Source: an uncultured Clostridia bacterium
GTDB lineage: Bacteria; Bacillota; Clostridia; Oscillospirales; Oscillospiraceae
Assembly (NCBI GenBank): GCA_946186375.1
Contig: CAMHMZ010000003.1
Location: 86,905-150,904 of the forward strand
Reading direction: 5' to 3'
Length of the DNA stretch: 64,000 nt
The notes under the pieces: generated by a model
What the model saw: only the letters and a program-made list of their open reading frames with translations
What the model was told of the DNA's origin: nothing
Databases searched by the model: none
Made by a program: the position numbers and the translations under genes
In this document: positions 36,194-45,305 of the stretch, piece by piece
Layout of the letters: each line of letters starts with the position of its first letter
Numbering within the stretch: the stretch's first letter is position 1

Positions 36194-37357
36194 TCAGTCG
36201 ATATACCACAGGTCGTCGGTGTCGTAGGAGTCGGGGAGCTGGATCCAGTTGCCGAAGGATTCCTCGATCCACCAGCCGTCCTCGTCATGCTCCATCCAGC
36301 CGTAATCGCCGAAATCGGAGGAGATGCCCTCGAACCAGTACTGCCAGACGCCGGGCTCGACGTCGGTGTTATACCAGAGCCAGCAGTCGCTCGTCTCGTC
36401 ATAGTAGCTGTCCTCGGCCGCGTCGTACACAAGCAGCCTGTCCGCCCGCAGCGGGTCCGTGACCAGGTGATAGCTGCCGTCGGATTGCTTTTCGAGATGC
36501 AGCGTGTCCGCCTGCGGCGCAGCCGGCTCGTCGAGCTGCGTCACCTCCATGGCAGGCTCGGCATAGGTGAGCTCGTGCTGCTGCCCGCGGAGCACGCTCC
36601 GGGCCGTCTGGAAGATGATCAGCACGACCGCGGCCGTGATCACGAGAAAGAGGGCCGGGCTGCGCTTTTTCTTCGTCCCTCCGAAGGCCTTTTCCAGCGA
36701 GGCCTCGGAGTCGTAGGTATGCGTGTTCTCCGCACCCTGCCCGGCGATCTCGTCCAGCTCGCTCTGGATCTCCATCGTGGCCCCGCAGTTGGGGCACTGC
36801 ATGCTCTGGCCGGAGCCGGCGCTGTTCTGGAGGTTCATGACGGTCTTGTAGTCGCAGTAGGGGCAGTGGCAGACGACGTTCTCGTAGCGGCCGTTCTTCT
36901 GAAAGGCCACGCTGTCATAGAACTTGCCGTTTTCGTCGTAATAGCCCTTCTCGTAGCGTGTGCCGGAGGCAGAGTCCGTCCAGGACTCGGGATAATAGAC
37001 ATAGTCGTGACGGCGGCCGTAATAATAGGTCGGGCGCAGGGTCTGGCTGAGCAGAAAACCGACGGGCTGATTGATGCGCGGCCGACGGGCAGGCTGCGGC
37101 GCGGGCCGGGACGACGAGCTGCTCTGCGAGCGGCCTGTCTGGCGGAAAAAGGATCCGCTTCCGCTGCGGGAGGAGCTGCTGTGGCTGGAGGAGGAATGGC
37201 GGCTCGGCCCGCTGCCGGAGCGGCTCGAGGAATACGACGAGCGGCTGGAGCTCGACGAGGAGCGGGAGCTTGAGGAGCGCGAGGAGCTTGACGAAGAACG
37301 GGAGCTCGACGAGCGCGAGGAGCTCGAATGAGAACTGGAGCTGTGATGACTGGGCAT
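36194..37357 (-). CDS. Ser/Arg-rich protein with zinc ribbon and TM segment
   Basis: ~70-residue S/R/H/G tract; CHCPYCDY...MQCPNCGATME; TM PALFLVITAAVVLIIFQT. Confidence 0.65.
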   Translation of the reverse strand: MPSHHSSSSHSSSSRSSSSRSSSSSSRSSSSRSSSSSSRSSYSSSRSGSGPSRHSSSSHSSSSRSGSGSFFRQTGRSQSSSSSRPAPQPARRPRINQPVGFLLSQTLRPTYYYGRRHDYVYYPESWTDSASGTRYEKGYYDENGKFYDSVAFQKNGRYENVVCHCPYCDYKTVMNLQNSAGSGQSMQCPNCGATMEIQSELDEIAGQGAENTHTYDSEASLEKAFGGTKKKRSPALFLVITAAVVLIIFQTARSVLRGQQHELTYAEPAMEVTQLDEPAAPQADTLHLEKQSDGSYHLVTDPLRADRLLVYDAAEDSYYDETSDCWLWYNTDVEPGVWQYWFEGISSDFGDYGWMEHDEDGWWIEESFGNWIQLPDSYDTDDLWYID

Positions 37358-37552
37358 GGAAGAAGCCTCCTTTTTTCTGCTGAGCGCTTATCGCAAATAG
37401 TTTTTCTTCCGTTTCCCGCGAGGCTTGGCCGGCCGCGGCGGGATCATCTTTCATACCGCGCGGAGCGTCTGCCCCGCCCTTGGCTGCAGCATCCCGATCT
37501 GATTATACCCTATGCGTTCCCGGCCGTAAAGAGCCTGTCGCCCTCCGGAAGG

Positions 37553-37579
37553 AAAAAACCGCCCCGCAGGGCGGTTTTT
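37553..37579 (-). terminator. Terminator-like hairpin
   Basis: AAAAACCGCCcTgcggGGCGGTTTTTT. Confidence 0.65.
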
Positions 37580-37581
37580 CT

Positions 37582-37774
37582 TTCTGAAAACTGAGTAAAC
37601 GCTGATCAAATCGCCTGCGGCGCCTCCCGGAAAATTTGCGCCCTGATTTCGTCACTTTTTCTTGAAATACACAAAGTATTCCTGCAAAAAAGTGCCATCA
37701 TCAGAACACAAATTTTCTCGGGATCCGCTCTTGCCGATTTAATCATCGTTTACCTGAAAACTGACTTCTGAAAA
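37582..37774. repeat. Modular repeat cluster R9 interrupted by element B
   Basis: TTCTGAAAACTGA | element B | CTGAAAACTGACTTCTGAAAACTA. Confidence 0.8.
37595..37753. mobile_element. Element B: 159-bp MITE-like palindromic element
   Basis: Ends GTAAACGCTGATCAAATCGCC / GCCGATTTAATCATCGTTTAC; flanked by direct CTGA; reverse complement identical to element C. Confidence 0.85.
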
Positions 37775-38878
37775 CTATTTCCCGGCGAGCAGGGCTTCGA
37801 CCTGGGCGCGCTTTTCGTAGAGGACGCAGCCGCCCTCGTGATCGTCCAGGAGGATATCGCCGCTGCGCAGGGCCGTGAAGAGCGGCGAGTGCATGGCCTC
37901 GCGCAGAGAGATGCTGCGGATATTCACATCGGAATAGGGCGAGAAGGGGCAGGGCTCCGCACCGCCGTGGGAATTGATGTGGAAGAAGCCGCGCCCGGCC
38001 GCCACGCAGCCGCCGGATTCCTTTTCGTCCCCGGGGAAGGAGATATACACCATTTCCGGGTGCTCCTCGCGCAGCCGCGCGATCTCCGCGCGCAAAAACT
38101 CGCGCTCTTCATCGCCGGGAGCCAGCTCCTTCGCCTCCTCCGTGACGGGCACGAACTCCACGAAGATCACGAGCCTGCAGCCCCGGTCGGAGAGCTTTTT
38201 CAAAAAGGCCTCGGAGGAGACCTCGCGCAGGTTCTCCGTCGTCACAGTGACGGAGGCGCCGAAGAGCAGACCGCGCCGGTGGAATTCGTCCATATTGGCG
38301 ATCAGCCTGTCATAGACGCCCCGGCCGCGCCGCGCGTCGGTGGCCTCCCGCTCCCCCTCGATGCTCATGACGGGGACGAGGTTGCGGCAGCGGTCGAAGA
38401 TCTCAAAATAGCGCTTGTCGATAAAGGTGCCGTTCGTGAGGATGGGAAAGAGGATGTTCGGCTTTTTCCCGGCCGCTTCGATGACGCCGCGGCGCAGCAG
38501 CGGCTCGCCGCCCGCGAGGAGGATGAAGCTGATGCCCATGTCATCGGCCTCGTCAAAGACGCGCAGCCATTCCTCGTCACTGAGCTGCTGCACGGGTTCA
38601 CTGTCGACGGTGGCCTTGTTGCAGCGCGAATAGCAGCCCGCGCAGTGCAGGTTGCAGGCGCTGGTGATGCTGGCGATCAGATAGCTGGGGATGTGTTCGC
38701 CCGCGTCCTCCGCCTCGCGGCGCTTCTTCGAGGCGGCGCGGCTGGCCGCGGCAAATTTCAGCAGGAAGGCGCTCTCCCGCGGGTCCCTGAGCGTCGCCTT
38801 CAGCGCGTCTGCGACGACCTGCTCCACGCCCTTTGTCAGATAGGCCTGCAGGTCAAAAGCCTCTTTGTTCTCGATCAT
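37775..38878 (-). CDS. Radical SAM protein
   Basis: SITSACNLHCAGCYSRCN (CxxxCxxC); AGGEPLLRRG. Confidence 0.9.
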   Translation of the reverse strand: MIENKEAFDLQAYLTKGVEQVVADALKATLRDPRESAFLLKFAAASRAASKKRREAEDAGEHIPSYLIASITSACNLHCAGCYSRCNKATVDSEPVQQLSDEEWLRVFDEADDMGISFILLAGGEPLLRRGVIEAAGKKPNILFPILTNGTFIDKRYFEIFDRCRNLVPVMSIEGEREATDARRGRGVYDRLIANMDEFHRRGLLFGASVTVTTENLREVSSEAFLKKLSDRGCRLVIFVEFVPVTEEAKELAPGDEEREFLRAEIARLREEHPEMVYISFPGDEKESGGCVAAGRGFFHINSHGGAEPCPFSPYSDVNIRSISLREAMHSPLFTALRSGDILLDDHEGGCVLYEKRAQVEALLAGK

Positions 38879-38938
38879 GCTTCGTTCCTCCTTTGGTCCG
38901 GTGCGGATGCGCTTTCGTGCCCGCGGGTCTGCCGCTGT

Positions 38939-40096
38939 TCATTCTGATACCCGGACCCACATGGCCGGGCGCACGGCATAGTCGTCCGTATCCACAAAGC
39001 TGCCGATGCGCATGAGGGCCCCGTCCGGCGTGACCGCGGAGGCAAAGCTGTTGTCAAAGCCCGGCGTGCGCAGCCACCACCAGCTTTTGAGGGCGCGCGC
39101 CCCGTCGTCCGGGAGCGCCGAAGCCTCCTCCGCGCTCAGAAGGAACAGACGATCCTCCGTCTGCGGCCCGCCGGGCGTGCCGAAGTTGTGGTTATCCGGC
39201 GTCGTGACGGCGGTGGGCAGGATGCGCTCGCGCTGCGCGGGGCTGAAGCTGAGCGGCAGAAAGACCGTGTTGAGCCAGCGGCGCAGCGCGCAGCTTTCCC
39301 AGCTGACGTCCTGGAGCTCCTTATGATAGGGCAGCACGGCGACGGCGCTTTCGCACAGGACAAGCGCGCGGCCCGCCTCGCGGCGCAGCACCCGCCAGCG
39401 CAGCGGCCTTTCGGCACTGCCGCGCTTTTGCATGGCGCAGCCGAGCGTGATCGTCTCCCCCTCGTCCGTAAACGCGCCCGTTTCCCCGGCAAAGACGCGG
39501 CTCACGCGCGGCAGGGGCTCGAGCGCGAAGAAGGCCGCGGCGTCCGCTCCGACGACGATCTTGCCGCCGATGGACGCCGGGATCTCGAAGCTCCGCTGCG
39601 GGACCCGGACGCCGCAGACGCACACGCCTTCTCTGACGTAGCGCAGACGGTAGAGCCTGCGCAGTTCTTTTTCGTTCGGCTCGGCCAGGCCGAGCTCCAG
39701 ATCGAGCTGCCGCTGCTCGAGCGCCGTGAACTCCGACGGGCTGTAGTGCTTGCGCCGGTAGTCCAGCAGCAGCGCCGCGGCCTCGGGGCTCTGGCAGCTC
39801 TCCGCAAAGCGAAAAAGCTCTGTGAAGCGCTCCGGCTCCAGCCGCCGCTGCGGCAGCAGAAAACGGAGCGCGTCGAGCCTGTCCGTGCGCACTGCCTCGC
39901 GCAGCAGCTCGTCGCGCCGCCGGGACAGCGTACGCGCGGGAAGCTCCCCCGCCGCCGCCCTTTCGAGCAGGGCCGGGAGCACGGCGGCGGGATCCTTTTC
40001 CTCCAGCTCGTCCTCGCTGACAAAGCAGCACTGGTTCACCATCCCCCCGCCGATGGGCAGATAAAACTGCACGGGGATCTCTTTCTTTTTGCTCAT
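38939..40096 (-). CDS. DUF6273-like C-terminal domain protein, helical-repeat N-terminus
   Basis: C-terminal SWESCALRRWLN...FLLSAEEA...WWLRTPGFDNSFASAVTPDGAL...VRPAMWV; overlaps MoxR gene by 4 nt. Confidence 0.6.
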   Translation of the reverse strand: MSKKKEIPVQFYLPIGGGMVNQCCFVSEDELEEKDPAAVLPALLERAAAGELPARTLSRRRDELLREAVRTDRLDALRFLLPQRRLEPERFTELFRFAESCQSPEAAALLLDYRRKHYSPSEFTALEQRQLDLELGLAEPNEKELRRLYRLRYVREGVCVCGVRVPQRSFEIPASIGGKIVVGADAAAFFALEPLPRVSRVFAGETGAFTDEGETITLGCAMQKRGSAERPLRWRVLRREAGRALVLCESAVAVLPYHKELQDVSWESCALRRWLNTVFLPLSFSPAQRERILPTAVTTPDNHNFGTPGGPQTEDRLFLLSAEEASALPDDGARALKSWWWLRTPGFDNSFASAVTPDGALMRIGSFVDTDDYAVRPAMWVRVSE

Positions 40097-41574
40097 AGCT
40101 CTTCTTCGAGCGCGTCGAGCTCGCGCAGGATGGTCTGCTGCCGCTCATGGAGGAGCAGCGCCTCGTTGTGGCGGTAATAGCCCTCGCTTCCGTAGCGGGC
40201 GATGAAATGGGCGCTGTGGCTGTCGGCCGTGAGCTCTGTGACCAGGATCAGCAGCTCCCGCCCCTCACCGAAGGCCCGCTCGCAGAAGGCAAAGCTGTTC
40301 TCCAGCGCCTGCCCGGCCTCGCGGGCGGCCTCGGCCACGGCGGCGCGCCGCTCGGTGAGAAGCGCGCGCAAAAGCTCCGGGAGCTCTTCTCCGGCGGAGA
40401 GAGCGTCCTGGGTCCGCTCCAGCGCGGCGATCGTGCGCCGCCGGATCTGCTGTTCGCTGCGGGAGAGCTTTCCGGCCTGCCTGGCGGCGGCGAGCGCCTC
40501 CTTCTTTTCCCCGATCAGCGCGGCGAGCCCCTTTTCCGGCTCCTCGCGCAGCTCCTTGGCGGCATTGATCAGGCTCTCGTTGACCTTCTCGTCCGTCTCG
40601 ATCGCGGCGAATTTTTCCTCCAGCCCCGAGAGCAGCAGGCCCAGCAGGCTCAGCTTTTCGTCGAATTTCGCCGCGCGTGCGCGCAGCAGGATCTCCTCCT
40701 CGGCTTTCCCGGCGAAGATGCGGTCGACCTGATAGTCCGACTGATATTTGCGGAAGAGATCGTAATAGAGCGCAAAGCCCTTGGCGACCTCCTTGTTCTG
40801 CAGATACTGGATGACGAGCTCGGCGTCGACGGGAAGGCCGTTTTTCTCATAGAGCCGCAGCATGTCGCTTAAGTCAGACCAGCCGCGGGCCGTGACGAAG
40901 GTCTTGCCGTCCACGCTGCTCTCCACGCGGTAGAAATCGCTCTCCTTGATATCGAGATACGAGCGGATGGCCGGGTGCACCATGGTCTCGGCGGCGTACT
41001 CCTTCCAGGCCTTGTAGTCCGGCTCGATGTCGATGCGCTTGAGCCGGTCCCAGGTCACGATGTCGAACTCGCGCACGGAGTTGTTGTACTCGGGCGGGTT
41101 GCCCGCCGTGACCACGATCCAGCCGTCCGGCACATGGTGGCGGCCGAAGATCTTGAACTGCAGAAACTGCAGCATGGCCGGGGCCAGGGTCTCGCTGACG
41201 CAGTTGATCTCGTCGAGAAAGAGGATGCCCTCCCGCACGCCGGTCTCCTCCATCAGATCGTATACCGAGGCGATGATCTCGCTCATCGTGTACTCCGACA
41301 CGCTGTATGCTTTGCCGCCATAGGTCTTCGTGGCGATAAAGGGCAGGCCGATGGCGCTCTGGCGCGTGTGGTGAGTCATGGAATAGCTCACGAGCCCCAC
41401 GCCGAGCTCCTGCGCGATCTGCTGCATGATGGCGGTCTTGCCGATGCCCGGAGGGCCCATGAGGAAGATGGGCCTCTGCCGCTCGAGCGGGATCTCGTAT
41501 TCTCCGAACTCGTCCTTGGAAAAATAGGCGGTCATGGCGTTTTTGACCTGGAGCTTTGCCTCTTTGATGTTCAT
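40093..41574 (-). CDS. MoxR-type AAA+ ATPase
   Basis: PIFLMGPPGIGKTAIMQQIA, EGILFLDEINCVSETLAPAMLQFLQ. Confidence 0.9.
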   Translation of the reverse strand: MNIKEAKLQVKNAMTAYFSKDEFGEYEIPLERQRPIFLMGPPGIGKTAIMQQIAQELGVGLVSYSMTHHTRQSAIGLPFIATKTYGGKAYSVSEYTMSEIIASVYDLMEETGVREGILFLDEINCVSETLAPAMLQFLQFKIFGRHHVPDGWIVVTAGNPPEYNNSVREFDIVTWDRLKRIDIEPDYKAWKEYAAETMVHPAIRSYLDIKESDFYRVESSVDGKTFVTARGWSDLSDMLRLYEKNGLPVDAELVIQYLQNKEVAKGFALYYDLFRKYQSDYQVDRIFAGKAEEEILLRARAAKFDEKLSLLGLLLSGLEEKFAAIETDEKVNESLINAAKELREEPEKGLAALIGEKKEALAAARQAGKLSRSEQQIRRRTIAALERTQDALSAGEELPELLRALLTERRAAVAEAAREAGQALENSFAFCERAFGEGRELLILVTELTADSHSAHFIARYGSEGYYRHNEALLLHERQQTILRELDALEEEL

Positions 41575-42929
41575 GCTTCCTCCAAAATCTCCTCCGGCTC
41601 CAGCGTGAGCCGGATGGCCCAGGGCGGAACCTCGTATTGATTGCCTTCGTTTTCCAGAAACACGAAGGCGGCGTCATAATCGGGCTTTTGCTGCGGGTAG
41701 CTGCCGCAGCCGTCGGTGAAGTACAGCAGCCCCTTGAGCTGCTGCAGCTCTCCGGCGCGGCGCTGCCGGTCGATATACTCGAACACCGGGCGAAAATCCG
41801 TCCCGCCGAAGCCCTTGAGCGTCAGCGTCTGCAGCGCCGCGTCCAGATCCCGCTGACTCGTCACGCGCACTTCGTCGCGGATATCTATGTCGCACTGCAG
41901 GATGCGCAGGTCCACGCGGGAAAAGAAGCTCTCGGTGGCCTTCAGGATGTTGAAGGTCTTCTGCAGAAAGGCGTGCGCGAGCTCCTCGGAGATCGAGCCG
42001 GAGGTGTCCACCGCGATCACGAAGGAGCGGATGCGCAGATCCTCCCGCAGCTCCATCGGCTCGATGAGGGGGAGGTTTCCGTACAGGCGCAGGCCGTAGG
42101 TATAGTAGATATAGTCGAACTCCGCCGGGTCGAGCTGCATCACCTCGCCCCGCACGGCGAATTTTTTCAGAAAGGCGGCGTAGTCCCGCTTCTCCCGGTT
42201 GAGCCGTTTGAGCGCCTTGCGAAGACCTGCGGCGGCGTCGCCCGCCTCGCGGGAGAGGGTGTTCATGTCCTCCTCGATGCTGTCGGCCACGTCGCGCCAG
42301 TCCTGCTCGGTCTCCATGGGCGGGGCGTTCGGCTCCGGGAGCTGGGGCGAGTCCTCGTCCCGCTCGTTCTGCCGCTCCTTGTCGTCCTGTTCCGAAAACC
42401 AGCCCCGGTGGTCGTCGGCACAGAAGAGCTCCTCCAGGCGTGAGCGCTCAGCCTCCGGCAGGGGATCGTCGAGAAAACAGCGATAGAGCTTTTCCGCCGT
42501 GAAGGGCTTCACCTTCTCCCGGAAGGGCCGCAGGGCCTCCTGCTGCGCCTCCTGCCGCCTGACCGCGGCGGCGCGCAGATCCAGCTCCGCGATCAGATCC
42601 TCCACGACCATGTCACAGGCGAGCGACCACCACTGCTTTTCCACCGGCGCGTGCAGGTACATGTGCCGGAACACGCAGTGCAGCACGGCGTGCAGATAGT
42701 CCCGGGCGGGGTTTGTCTGCTCCTCCCGGTAGCGCAAAAGCACGTGCATCGGCGCGTAGGAATAGCGCTGCCCGTCTGTCCAGACCGTGCCCTTGGGCAT
42801 CGGCGTGAAGCTCAGCCGCCCCAGCGCGCTCTCCATGAAGCGCAGGCGCAGCAGCAGCGAGGCGCAGGCCATCTGCAATATCTCGCCCGACAGGAGGTCT
42901 GCCTTCAGCTTTTTCGTCTCTTCATCCAT
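41571..42929 (-). CDS. VWA-like protein with DUF2201-type N-terminus
   Basis: SFVIAVDTSGSISEE MIDAS; N-terminal YLHAVLHCVFRHMYLHAP; overlaps MoxR by 4 nt. Confidence 0.82.
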   Translation of the reverse strand: MDEETKKLKADLLSGEILQMACASLLLRLRFMESALGRLSFTPMPKGTVWTDGQRYSYAPMHVLLRYREEQTNPARDYLHAVLHCVFRHMYLHAPVEKQWWSLACDMVVEDLIAELDLRAAAVRRQEAQQEALRPFREKVKPFTAEKLYRCFLDDPLPEAERSRLEELFCADDHRGWFSEQDDKERQNERDEDSPQLPEPNAPPMETEQDWRDVADSIEEDMNTLSREAGDAAAGLRKALKRLNREKRDYAAFLKKFAVRGEVMQLDPAEFDYIYYTYGLRLYGNLPLIEPMELREDLRIRSFVIAVDTSGSISEELAHAFLQKTFNILKATESFFSRVDLRILQCDIDIRDEVRVTSQRDLDAALQTLTLKGFGGTDFRPVFEYIDRQRRAGELQQLKGLLYFTDGCGSYPQQKPDYDAAFVFLENEGNQYEVPPWAIRLTLEPEEILEEA

Positions 42930-43482
42930 AATATTTTTCGATCCCGCCATAGCCCATGATCCGTTTGTTCCGGCGCGTTTTTTCGATAAAGCTCCGCAGC
43001 CTCTTCCGAAACTCCTCCGGCCGCTTTCTGGCCGCGTCGATATAAGCGACGCGGATGCGCCGATAAGGCTCGGAAAAGCGGCAGTAGTTTGCCCACACGG
43101 TCTCATCCTGCCGGAGCGCGGCCAGGATATCCTCCGGAAAAACGAAGGGCTTTTCAAGCAGCGGGAGAACGCTCTCGCGGACCGTCGGGTGGAGAAGCCC
43201 CCGCGCGTCCAGCCAGAGCAGCCGCTCGATATTCGGCTGAGAATAGGCGCTGCCCTTTTTCCGAGGCGAGAAGCGCCGGATGCAGTGCGTCTCGTCCAGG
43301 CGGCGGTTCGTGCTGTCGATCCAGCCGAAGCAGAGCGCTTCCTCCACGGCGTCGTTGTAGGAAAGACTCTCCTCCCCCGCCTCGCGCGTGGGAAAGACGA
43401 ACCAGACCTCCTCCGCCGTTTCAAAGTGCTCGGCGAGGTAGGCCCGCCACGCGTCGCGCCGATCGGTGCCAAACAGCTCCAT
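42922..43482 (-). CDS. YdeI/OmpD-associated family protein
   Basis: FGTDRRDAWRAYLAEHFETAEEVWFVFP...SYNDAVEEALCFGWIDS. Confidence 0.82.
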   Translation of the reverse strand: MELFGTDRRDAWRAYLAEHFETAEEVWFVFPTREAGEESLSYNDAVEEALCFGWIDSTNRRLDETHCIRRFSPRKKGSAYSQPNIERLLWLDARGLLHPTVRESVLPLLEKPFVFPEDILAALRQDETVWANYCRFSEPYRRIRVAYIDAARKRPEEFRKRLRSFIEKTRRNKRIMGYGGIEKYYG

Positions 43483-43640
43483 ACGCGGCCACCCTCCCGG
43501 TTTTGTTTTGTATAAAAGGTATTGTATCATATCCGTCCCGGTCATGACAATCGCTTTTCTGCCCCTCTGCCGTCCTTCCCCCGTAACATATCTGGCGGCG
43601 CCGGCTGGCAGATCCCGAAAGCGGAAGGATACGCCGTGCG

Positions 43641-43692
43641 ATGAAAGAAGGCAGAGCCCCGGCTTGATCGGAGCTCTGCCTTCTTCGCGTTT
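43641..43692 (-). terminator. Rho-independent terminator
   Basis: GAAGGCAGAGCTCCgatcaagccGGGGCTCTGCCTTCTTTC on reverse strand. Confidence 0.8.
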
Positions 43693-43720
43693 CACACGGC
43701 GCGCCCTCTCCCGGGCGCTT

Positions 43721-45298
43721 TCAGCCATAGCTTTTCATCTGGTCTATGATCAGCTTTCCGACTGTATCGGCAAAAGTCGAAAAGTCGCGGATCCTCACAA
43801 AATCCTGTCCGTACACCATTTTTGCCGCGGGCAGGTTCTCGTCCTCGCCGGTAAAGATGCAGAGGACGGCGATCCCGTCAGCGCGCAGACGTCTGACCTC
43901 CTGCGCCGTGTCGTTCAGCGCGCGGATCGAGTCGTAGGGCTGGCCGATGTCCCGCTCGTCCCTGCGGATCCTGGCCGCGGCGTCCAGGGGCTTTACGTCT
44001 GAAAGCACGATGAGCATCCTGTGCTCACAGGGGCTTTGCTTCACCAGTTCTCCCGCCGCGCGCAGGGCAAGCCCGTCCCGGCCGCAGCCCTCGGCATAGT
44101 AGTCGAAGATGCTGCTGTTGTCCCCGGAGGCGGCATAGTCGCTGAACAATCGCAATACGGTAAAGCCGCTCATGGAGCAGAAGCTCATCACCCGGCAGGG
44201 GACGCCGCAGTGCGAGAGCGCCTCGGCGATGATGTAAGCCTGGGAGGAGATCTTGTCCGTCCGGTTCACCTGGGAATGGGACGCGTCCAGCAGGAGGTCC
44301 ACGCTCACGTCCCCGGCGTTTTCGTTCTCTCTTCGTTTGAAAACTCTCTCGTCGCCCAGTCTGTCGGCCCGCCAGACGAGCGCGGGATCCAGCGCGCCGG
44401 CGCCGGCTTTTCTCTCGGTCGGCTGCAGGTGCAGCAGGACCGAATTCATGATGCTCGTGCTGAGCCTTGCGATCAGCAGCCGGTTTTGGCGCAGGTTTTT
44501 CTGATAACCGGCGCGGTTAGACGCGATCACTTCCTGCTGGCGTTTTCGCTGGTGCATCTCGAAGGTACTGTAGATCCCGCTCAGTTCGCCGATCTCGCCC
44601 GCGGTATAGAGCAGATGCGTGAATTTGTGGTTTCCGCTGCAGAGCTTCTTTTCCAGCTGCAGCATGCGCTCCGGCGGAACGATCGACTTGCCGAACTTGG
44701 TCTCCAGAAAGGCGCGCAGTTCCGATTCGCTCAGCTTCGAAGCGGACGTATAGCCGCCGCTGCAGCCGGGGATGTCCCCGTGATAGAGCCCCTGCTCATG
44801 CCGGATGATCGGCCCCCGCTGCAGAAAGCTGTCCACCGACATCCTTCTGAAGCGGGGCAGACGGAATTTCAGCCGGATCTTCCCGTCTCCGGTCAGCCCG
44901 TAGCGCTCATAGAAGAAGCGCCGGGCGGCCTCGACGATCTCCTCCGTCGTCATGCCGTCCTCGAGCTTCAGGTCCGTCTCCGTCGGTTCCGGGCGCATCG
45001 CCTCCAGCACCGGGCGGGCGGAGAGCTCCTTCCGATACAGGACGGGCTCCAGCGCGTTCCAGAAGACGGTCTCGTATAAGGCGGCGTCCCGGTATTTATC
45101 CAGCATGGCGAAGAGCGCTTCCAGCTTCTCGTAGGCGTAGTGGCGCCTGGCGGAGCCGAAGATGATGTTCCAGTAGAGATCCGCGTCGCCGCTGCGGTCG
45201 CAGGCCTTGAAATCCGGCGTAAAGGAGTAGTCCTCCGCGCTCGTCCAGATGATGTTGTCGGCGCGCCTCTTCTGAAGCTCTGTCATGTTCCGGTCCAT
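43721..45298 (-). CDS. VWA/CobT-NorD-like protein
   Basis: VSVDLLLDASHSQVNRTDKISSQAYIIAEAL MIDAS-like DxSxS; 525 aa. Confidence 0.78.
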   Translation of the reverse strand: MDRNMTELQKRRADNIIWTSAEDYSFTPDFKACDRSGDADLYWNIIFGSARRHYAYEKLEALFAMLDKYRDAALYETVFWNALEPVLYRKELSARPVLEAMRPEPTETDLKLEDGMTTEEIVEAARRFFYERYGLTGDGKIRLKFRLPRFRRMSVDSFLQRGPIIRHEQGLYHGDIPGCSGGYTSASKLSESELRAFLETKFGKSIVPPERMLQLEKKLCSGNHKFTHLLYTAGEIGELSGIYSTFEMHQRKRQQEVIASNRAGYQKNLRQNRLLIARLSTSIMNSVLLHLQPTERKAGAGALDPALVWRADRLGDERVFKRRENENAGDVSVDLLLDASHSQVNRTDKISSQAYIIAEALSHCGVPCRVMSFCSMSGFTVLRLFSDYAASGDNSSIFDYYAEGCGRDGLALRAAGELVKQSPCEHRMLIVLSDVKPLDAAARIRRDERDIGQPYDSIRALNDTAQEVRRLRADGIAVLCIFTGEDENLPAAKMVYGQDFVRIRDFSTFADTVGKLIIDQMKSYG

Positions 45299-45305
45299 GG
45301 CGGTT

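Noticed and set aside
37071-37331. Acidic repetitive ORF (REELDEERELDEREELE) on the plus strand
   Set aside because: Direct antisense of the Ser/Arg-rich tract; explained by the codon repetition of the real gene.
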